Positions 5,179 through 11,157 of a stretch of 11,157 nt of DNA are shown piece by piece. Below the pieces are notes generated by a model. It was given only the letters and a program-made list of their open reading frames with translations, made no database searches and was not told the DNA's origin. Position numbers and translations under genes: made by a program. The stretch covers positions 1-11,157 of the forward strand of contig JABUUR010000368.1 of assembly GCA_021443065.1 (NCBI GenBank), read 5' to 3'. Within the stretch, counting starts at the first letter, position 1. Each line of letters starts with the position of its first letter. Source of the stretch: Fibrobacter sp. (GTDB taxonomy: Bacteria; Fibrobacterota; Fibrobacteria; Fibrobacterales; Fibrobacteraceae).

Positions 5179-8100
5179 ATGGAAAACGTCAACGAAAAAC
5201 TGGAAAACTTCGACCTTGAACTTTTCGATTCCCAGAAGAACCTCTTTATCCAGGCTTCCGCCGGTACGGGAAAGACCTACACCATCCAACTGATGGTTTC
5301 AAAGCTCATTAGCCAGGGCACGCCCCTGAAACGCATCCTCATCGTGACCTTCACCGAAAAGGCCGCAGGCGAACTGAAGGACCGTATCCGCAAAAAAATC
5401 CAGGAGGTACTTCATAACGGGTACATCGACCCGAATCACAAAGAAAAAGTTCTGGACATGAGCACCCTGGAACTTTTCAAAAAAGCCGCCCAGGACGTGG
5501 ACAACGCGGCCATTTTCACCATCCACTCCTTCTGCCAGAAAACCCTGAAGGAATACGCCTACGATGCGGGCCGCCCCTTCAGCATGGCAATGATTGGCGA
5601 CGACCAGGTTGAAGGTCTTATCCAGAAATTGATTCGGGACAACTGGGTAAAAAACGATTTGTTCCTGAAACTTCTTGAAAAGAAAGAGACCTCGACCCTC
5701 ATCGAGAAACTGTCCAGCTATTTCAGGAACGGGATGAATGCGTATAAGGGAAAGATGGGAGACAAGGAACTGATTGCTATTCCTGAATACCTCCGCCCGA
5801 AATTTGATGATTACATCCCGACTCGCGAGGAAATCGAGAAAATCGTTGAAGCAGAGGGAATTGAAAAAATGAAATTGATTCCCGAATTCAAGTCTAATTT
5901 GGACATTCTTGAAAAAAATCAAAATAAACTTTTTGATGCTCGACAAAAAACAGAAAAAATAGATCGTGCAAAAAACGGGAAAAGCGTCGCTGATTTATTA
6001 AACGTTCTCAACGATTGGAAGGGGGGGAACAACGCCCTGTTCAATTCCAACACATTTGGAAATATTCTGGTAAATGCTCCAAATCAAGAGCTTCAAGATG
6101 CCTTGCAATACTTTTACGATAGAAAGGACTACTGCAAGGAATTTGTCGCTAATGCGGTAAAGTATTTCAGCGATGTTGATTTGATTGAATTCGTCCATTC
6201 CCAAATCCCCGTCCTTTTCAATGAATGGCAAAAACTGAAATCCGATTCAAAATGCCAGTCCTTCAACGACATGATTCTCTCGGTTCACAAGGCCATTACC
6301 GACGGAGAGAACGTCAACCTTAAAATCAGGCTCCGTTCCCAATACCAGTACGCCATCATCGATGAATTCCAGGACACCAACCAGCTGCAATGGGATATTT
6401 TCAGCACCCTTTTCCGTGAAGACTGTGGCATCCCCGTGGAGGGCCATTCCATCTTCGTGGTGGGAGACCCCAAGCAGGCCATCTACAGTTTCCAGGGCGC
6501 AGACATCAACGTCTATACCAAGGCCATTACCGAAATCAAGAACGGCATGTCCCTCGAAAACAATTTCCGCTCCACCGCGGGAATCATCAACGCCTGCAAC
6601 GCCCTTTTCAGAGAGGACTTCTTCAAGCCCAATGACGAAGGCAAGAGCCAGGTGTCCTTCCAGGATTCCCACGCCCCGGAAAAAGCCCTCAAGTCGCCCG
6701 AACTTGCTTCCGGCGAAACCCTTACGCCGTTCTGGATTAGCGAAGACAGCATCTCCTCGGAGCACTTCGCAAACACCGTCGTACAAAAAATCATCGAATG
6801 GTGCTCCTACGAGGGGGATAAAACCGTACTGCAAATTTACGACAAGGAACATCGGGAAAAGCCCCGCAACGTGACCTTCAAGGATTTCGCGGTTCTTGCA
6901 CGCAGCCGCTCCGAGATGGACCCCATCGAAGACGCCTTCCGCCATGCGGGCATCCCCTTCAGCCGCTACAAGGACAACAACCTGTTCAACAGCCGCGAAT
7001 GTGCGGAGTGGACCGCCCTTTTCAAGGCCCTTGACGCCCCGGATTTTTCTGCATGGAACCGCCGCATATTGAGCGAGGTCCTCATTACGGACTTTTTCCG
7101 CAGGACATTCCACAAAGATCAGCGTGAAGCCGACGAAATGGCCTGGCTCCACCATGTGGAAAGCAAGATTTTTGACGACCCCGAAAACAAGGAACGCAAG
7201 CAACTGAACCGCTGGCGTCAACTTGCCCTAAAGCGCCGTTACGCGGAAATGCTGGAGGCCATCTACAGCGACACCCAGATAGAGCAGCACCTGATGGACG
7301 TTTCCCGGCTGCAAAATCTTTCACGGCTCAGGCAAATCGGCAACTACGCCGTGGATTACCTGTACCGCCACAACTGTTCCCTGGACGATCTGGTGCGGCA
7401 TCTGGAAGGCCTCACCCAAGACCGGGAAAATACCGACGACGAAAACGGGAACCTGGTGGAAAAGGGCACCGACTACGACGCCGTGCAGGTCATGACCATC
7501 CACGCCTCCAAGGGGCTGGAATTTCCCGTAGTGATTTCCTTCGCCGGGTTCAAGCAATACTACAACCAAACCGACGGCCCTTACCTTTTCCATTCCGAAA
7601 CCGACGAGCTGAACCTCTCCATGGGAGCCGAGGCAAAGGCCCTCAGAAAAAAGGAAGGACTGGAGGAATGGAAACGCCTTTTCTATGTGGACTTTACCCG
7701 AGCATCCTCCATCTTGATGCTGCCCCGCTACAACGAGTGGATAGACAAATCCGGCAAGACGAAGGAGGATTTCAAGTTCCTGAAGGAATCCCTGGACCGT
7801 TTCTGCAATAACCCGGAGAACAGACAATTCTACACCGTCCTTCCCACCGTCGAAAATGTAAACTACAAGGAATTGGTAAAAAAAGTCAAGACGGAAATTC
7901 TCGCCCATGCCAATAAGCTCAACGGCGAGGGTGAAAATTTCTCCCCCGAAAACTTGCAGGACGAAATCCGCAAACAAATGAATGAACAGCGTGAGGCCAT
8001 GTCCGAACTGCAGAGGGAAATTCCCGGAAAATGCATCATGCAATATTCCTACAGCACCCTCACCGGGAAAGGCCGCACGGAGGTTGCAGAAAGCGACGGC

Positions 8101-9015
8101 AACCGTCTGGACAGCGCCGAAGAAGGCTCCCAGGCCGCCCCCGAGACCACGCAGGGAATTTCCATCCGTTCCATCGACGAGCTTGCCCGAAATTGCACTC
8201 CCGATGCCAACGGCGATTGCACTACCCACCTGGACGAAGTCCAGAAGAAATACCCCAGGGGAAGCAAAATCGGTAACGTCCTCCACCACATCTTCGAACG
8301 CCTCCACTTCGAAGAATTCGGTAAGGCATGCCCCACCCAGAAAGATGCCCTCGAGAATTCCCAGATTATAAATTGCGTCCAGGAGGAATTCCAGCGGGAA
8401 GGCCTCCCCTTCGGAAAGAACCGCGAAAACTGGTACAATCTTACGGTTCATTACCTGTGGAATACCATGAACGCCCTTCTGCCAGAAATCGCAGGAAGTG
8501 CTCCTACAAATGCAGCCCCCTTCCAGCTCATAAGTCTTCCGTTAAACAGCCACAAGGCAGAAGTCCAGTTCAACCTGAACGCATCCGCCCATCACCTCAG
8601 CCGTTTCTGCAAGGGCTTCATGGACTTGATGTTTGTCCGCAAGGATTCTAGCGGTCACACCCGCTACTCCATCCTGGACTGGAAATCCGACGTTCTGGAA
8701 GACAACGATTACTGCCCCGCAAACCTGAAGGAAAAAGTGGACAGGGAATACTCCGTCCAGCGGGTGCTCTATTCCTACTGTCTTATCCAGTGGCTTAAAC
8801 AATTCTACGGAACGGGTACCGCCGAAAATCTCGACGAGGAACAGATTTTCGAAAAGTACTTCGGAGGCATCTACTACATCTTTGTCCGCGGCACCCAGGC
8901 AAACACCGGCAAGGGAATTTACGCCCAGACTTGGAACAGTTACAAGGACTTGGAAGCCGCCTTCGAAAACGTGAAAAAACTCATGACCGCATCCTCCAAA
9001 AGCGAGGTGAAATAA
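5179..9015 (+). CDS. recB: Exodeoxyribonuclease V subunit beta, RecB (helicase-nuclease)
   Basis: RecB, 1278 residues from the preferred start (E. coli about 1180), is the 3'-5' SF1A helicase and sole nuclease of RecBCD. Helicase motifs: Walker A ASAGTGKT (26-33, K32); VTFTEKAAGEL (Ia); FTIHSFCQ (Ic); IDEFQDT with D395/E396 (II); GDPKQAIYSF from 429 (III); NNFRS (461-465, IV); MTIHASKGLEF from 772 (V); FYVDFTRA with R841 (VI). After a linker comes the RecB-type PD-(D/E)XK nuclease: GNVLHH with H1036, GFMDLMF with D1149, ILDWKSD with D1167 and K1169, and the QxxxY signature Q1194-Y1198, then FGGIYYIFVRG. All catalytic residues are present, so it should be active. The D1149-D1167 spacing is 18, against 13 in E. 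coli. Residues about 228-278 are encoded by an unusually AT-rich patch, followed by a G7 run. It sits between recC and recD with gaps of 8 and 1 bases. Identity is secure. Confidence 0.97.
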   Translation: MENVNEKLENFDLELFDSQKNLFIQASAGTGKTYTIQLMVSKLISQGTPLKRILIVTFTEKAAGELKDRIRKKIQEVLHNGYIDPNHKEKVLDMSTLELFKKAAQDVDNAAIFTIHSFCQKTLKEYAYDAGRPFSMAMIGDDQVEGLIQKLIRDNWVKNDLFLKLLEKKETSTLIEKLSSYFRNGMNAYKGKMGDKELIAIPEYLRPKFDDYIPTREEIEKIVEAEGIEKMKLIPEFKSNLDILEKNQNKLFDARQKTEKIDRAKNGKSVADLLNVLNDWKGGNNALFNSNTFGNILVNAPNQELQDALQYFYDRKDYCKEFVANAVKYFSDVDLIEFVHSQIPVLFNEWQKLKSDSKCQSFNDMILSVHKAITDGENVNLKIRLRSQYQYAIIDEFQDTNQLQWDIFSTLFREDCGIPVEGHSIFVVGDPKQAIYSFQGADINVYTKAITEIKNGMSLENNFRSTAGIINACNALFREDFFKPNDEGKSQVSFQDSHAPEKALKSPELASGETLTPFWISEDSISSEHFANTVVQKIIEWCSYEGDKTVLQIYDKEHREKPRNVTFKDFAVLARSRSEMDPIEDAFRHAGIPFSRYKDNNLFNSRECAEWTALFKALDAPDFSAWNRRILSEVLITDFFRRTFHKDQREADEMAWLHHVESKIFDDPENKERKQLNRWRQLALKRRYAEMLEAIYSDTQIEQHLMDVSRLQNLSRLRQIGNYAVDYLYRHNCSLDDLVRHLEGLTQDRENTDDENGNLVEKGTDYDAVQVMTIHASKGLEFPVVISFAGFKQYYNQTDGPYLFHSETDELNLSMGAEAKALRKKEGLEEWKRLFYVDFTRASSILMLPRYNEWIDKSGKTKEDFKFLKESLDRFCNNPENRQFYTVLPTVENVNYKELVKKVKTEILAHANKLNGEGENFSPENLQDEIRKQMNEQREAMSELQREIPGKCIMQYSYSTLTGKGRTEVAESDGNRLDSAEEGSQAAPETTQGISIRSIDELARNCTPDANGDCTTHLDEVQKKYPRGSKIGNVLHHIFERLHFEEFGKACPTQKDALENSQIINCVQEEFQREGLPFGKNRENWYNLTVHYLWNTMNALLPEIAGSAPTNAAPFQLISLPLNSHKAEVQFNLNASAHHLSRFCKGFMDLMFVRKDSSGHTRYSILDWKSDVLEDNDYCPANLKEKVDREYSVQRVLYSYCLIQWLKQFYGTGTAENLDEEQIFEKYFGGIYYIFVRGTQANTGKGIYAQTWNSYKDLEAAFENVKKLMTASSKSEVK
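9004..9009 (+). promoter_or_regulatory. Ribosome binding site of recD, inside the recB 3' end
   Basis: GAGGTG lies within the last codons of recB, seven bases before the recD ATG (9017). The recB stop TAA (9013-9015) is separated from that ATG by one base. This is a classic coupled stop-start and supports co-translation of RecB and RecD. Confidence 0.75.
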
Positions 9016-9016
9016 G

Positions 9017-11157
9017 ATGAACCAGGAATTATTGCAAACAAGCGAACTTCAAGAATTTATGGATGCCCTCAAGGATATGCGTGGCTTTTCAAGCCTGAAC
9101 GTCCACCTGATGGGACTTCTTTTGAACATGCGCCCCAACACAAAACTTGAAACCCAGAAATTTTTGGCGTTGTGTCTCTCCCTCATGGACGATGGAAACG
9201 TAAGGCTCCCCATGGACGAAAATACATTCAAGACTCTGTGGGAAATAAAATGGAATGGCCTCGTCCAGTTGAAAATCAGTTCCGCCGATTCGGAGCAGGA
9301 GGAATCCCTCTTTGCTAAAAGCAAGGATTTCGATGCAATCATCGAAAGTGGAATCGCAGATATTCTCCACAACAACTTCGACGAAATCCTCCAGAAAACA
9401 TCCGACAACAAGCCACTGGAAGAAGACGCATTCTCCAAGCCCTTCATTCTAGCCACGCAGGAAATCGCCCACGAGGGCGAAATCCATCATCTCTACTTCA
9501 CCAAGCTGTTCAACGCCAAGTGCAACATCGAGGAGAGCGCCCAGAGGCTTTTCCGAAACGGCACTCTACCCTCCGACAGCGAGCTGGACAAGTGCATCCA
9601 GAGTATCCGCAAAATCCACAAGCCCATCCGCAAGAAGGACGGAACCGTAGGCGATTTCCTGGTGAACAAGGAGCAGGCCCAGGCAATTCTCCGAGGCCTC
9701 GACGAGAACCTGATTATTACCGGCGGCCCCGGCACCGGAAAGACCACCGTGGTGCTTTACATCCTCTGGAAATTGCTGGAACAAAACCCCGAGATGCTGG
9801 ACTGGAACATCCATCTTGCAGCCCCCAGCGGTAAAGCCGCCGACCGCATGCGAGAAAGCCTGACCGGCGGCCTGGAAGGTCTAACCGACGATGTCAAGGG
9901 AGAGCGCATCTTCTCGAAATTGAAAGACCTGGAAAGCAGCACCATCCACCGCCTGCTGAAATATTCCCGCAGCAAGGGCGAATTCTTCTACAACAAGAAA
10001 GAACCCTTCCCCAGGAATTCCATCTTTGTCATCGACGAAGCCAGCATGATTGACATCGAGATGTTTTCCGCCCTGCTGCAAGCCATTCCCGACCAGGCCC
10101 GCCTTTTTATTCTAGGCGACCCCTACCAGCTTCCTTCCGTTGACTCCGGCGCCGTGCTGGGCGAAATCCTCAAGCCCCACAACAGCACGAAAAATTTCAC
10201 CGTGAAACTGGAAATTTCCAACCGTTTCGACGATGCATCCAACATCGGAAAACTGGCAAGGGAAATCAAGGTGGTGGCGGAATCCAAGGATCCTCACAAA
10301 TTCGTGGAGCACCCTTTCACGAAACATCCCGCCCTGAGCCAATCAAAAACCGCCGAGCAAAATTTCGATAATTTAAATTCCATGAATTTGAATTCCGGTA
10401 TTTTGGAAAGCGCAGATTCAGTCCCTCAAGGAAAGGTTTCAAACGTTCCAAAGGATTTCGTCAACTTCTACAGGGCAGACGAAACCGAAAATTGCAAGAA
10501 ACTCGCAAAGAAGGAAGCCGACAAGCGGGTGGAGACTCTCATTGCCTACTGGATAAAAACCTTTTCTTCCCTGCCGGAACTTGCCGCAAAAATCGACCCC
10601 ACCTTCGTAGGCAAGGATAAGGAGCAAACCGCTCTCCGCGATGCGTTGTGGAATCTTTCCCTGACCCAACGCATCCTTTCCGCGGAACGCAAAGGGCCCT
10701 GGGGCGTGGAGTCCCTCAACAAGAAAGCCTGCAGCCGCCTGAAAAAAATCTGGAAGAAAAACGTTTCCACCGCAGAGGAGGCAGCGGACACAACCGCAAT
10801 CCAGGACTCTGGATATTTCCCGGGGCAGTTCCTCATCATCACCCAGAACCAGGAAATGTACAAGCTGTACAACGGCGACACGGGCATTGTGGTATTCCAC
10901 AAGTTCACCCCCTACCTGATGCTGAAAAAAGCTCCTCCCCAGGGCAGCAACGTGGAGAGGGACAATTACGTATTCTACCCGCTATCCGTGCTGCCGGCGG
11001 ATGCCATCGAAAGCGCCTTCGCCATCACCATCCACAAGTCCCAGGGGTCCGAATACCGCGACGTCACCATGTTCCTGCCCACAAACGTTGGCCACCCGCT
11101 GCTCACCAACCAGATTCTCTACACCGGCATCACCCGCGCCAAGGAATCGGTGACCAT
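9017..11157 (+). CDS. recD: Exodeoxyribonuclease V subunit alpha, RecD (5' to 3' helicase), 3' end missing
   Basis: RecD is the fast 5'-3' SF1B helicase of RecBCD. The frame is open from the ATG to the window edge (713 codons plus two bases), so the C-terminus is cut off. An N-terminal RecD domain (including SKPFILATQEIAHEGEIHHL near 140) precedes Walker A GGPGTGKTT (236-244, K242). Then follow FVIDEAS with D340/E341 (Walker B), GDPYQLPSV (367-375, motif III), the RecD-typical RKGPWGVESLN segment, ITIHKSQGSEY (670-680, motif V) and YTGITRAK with R707 (motif VI). The last visible residues correspond to shortly before the end of E. coli RecD (608 residues), so this protein is over 100 residues longer. 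One clear insertion is an Asn/Ser-rich AT-rich segment at about 436-480. The start is fixed by GAGGTG seven bases upstream and a one-base gap after recB. All helicase motifs look intact. Confidence 0.95.
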   Translation, partial: MNQELLQTSELQEFMDALKDMRGFSSLNVHLMGLLLNMRPNTKLETQKFLALCLSLMDDGNVRLPMDENTFKTLWEIKWNGLVQLKISSADSEQEESLFAKSKDFDAIIESGIADILHNNFDEILQKTSDNKPLEEDAFSKPFILATQEIAHEGEIHHLYFTKLFNAKCNIEESAQRLFRNGTLPSDSELDKCIQSIRKIHKPIRKKDGTVGDFLVNKEQAQAILRGLDENLIITGGPGTGKTTVVLYILWKLLEQNPEMLDWNIHLAAPSGKAADRMRESLTGGLEGLTDDVKGERIFSKLKDLESSTIHRLLKYSRSKGEFFYNKKEPFPRNSIFVIDEASMIDIEMFSALLQAIPDQARLFILGDPYQLPSVDSGAVLGEILKPHNSTKNFTVKLEISNRFDDASNIGKLAREIKVVAESKDPHKFVEHPFTKHPALSQSKTAEQNFDNLNSMNLNSGILESADSVPQGKVSNVPKDFVNFYRADETENCKKLAKKEADKRVETLIAYWIKTFSSLPELAAKIDPTFVGKDKEQTALRDALWNLSLTQRILSAERKGPWGVESLNKKACSRLKKIWKKNVSTAEEAADTTAIQDSGYFPGQFLIITQNQEMYKLYNGDTGIVVFHKFTPYLMLKKAPPQGSNVERDNYVFYPLSVLPADAIESAFAITIHKSQGSEYRDVTMFLPTNVGHPLLTNQILYTGITRAKESVT

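Noticed and set aside
6247..8451. Two long minus-strand open frames (6247-7221 and 7321-8451) inside recB
   Set aside because: Both lie opposite intact helicase motifs III-VI and the nuclease domain. Compositional bias explains their length.
334..11157. AddAB or an RtcB-PrfH repair pair instead of RecBCD plus stand-alone RtcB
   Set aside because: Three subunits with RecC and RecD hallmarks exclude AddAB, and no release-factor-like gene (prfH) lies next to rtcB in this window.

Overview
The window holds a co-directional four-gene cluster on the + strand: rtcB (RNA 3'-phosphate/5'-OH ligase), then recC, recB and recD, the three subunits of the RecBCD helicase-nuclease (exonuclease V). recD runs off the right edge, so the operon's end is not visible. 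About 330 bases of gene-free, repeat-rich DNA precede rtcB.

Organism: a bacterium with roughly 50-55% GC genes and AT-richer intergenic DNA. The leader is a patchwork of short low-complexity motifs (GGTGGT-type, CTATCAG-type and CTAACTAC-type). Together with the style of the proteins this reminds me of Fibrobacter (Fibrobacterota). That is recognition from memory, not a database result. The rec gene order (recC, recB, recD) is the same as in Escherichia coli but lacks the ptrA gene found there between recC and recB.

Layout: 1-333 is leader DNA with small inverted and direct repeats and a TTGACA-type promoter close to the first gene; 334-1503 is rtcB; 1514-5170 is recC; 5179-9015 is recB; 9017-11157 is recD without its 3' end. 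The gaps between genes are 10, 8 and 1 bases. No internal terminator or promoter is evident, so one transcript with translational coupling is likely.

How they work together: RecB (3'-5' helicase plus nuclease), RecC (inactive helicase/nuclease fold that holds the complex and scans for Chi) and RecD (5'-3' helicase) should form a complete enzyme that processes double-strand breaks and degrades linear foreign DNA. RtcB seals broken RNA, but the E. coli enzyme is also known to act on DNA 3'-phosphate ends. Its position as first gene of a RecBCD operon is the most thought-provoking point of context.

The most useful sequence-level observations are: replacement of several E. coli Chi-reading residues in RecC; a Ser where RtcB usually has Glu in its NHFxE motif; an AT-rich patch and a G7 run inside recB; and an AT-rich insertion in recD containing a small tandem duplication. 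I see no CRISPR, tRNA, rRNA, insertion sequence or clearly novel system.
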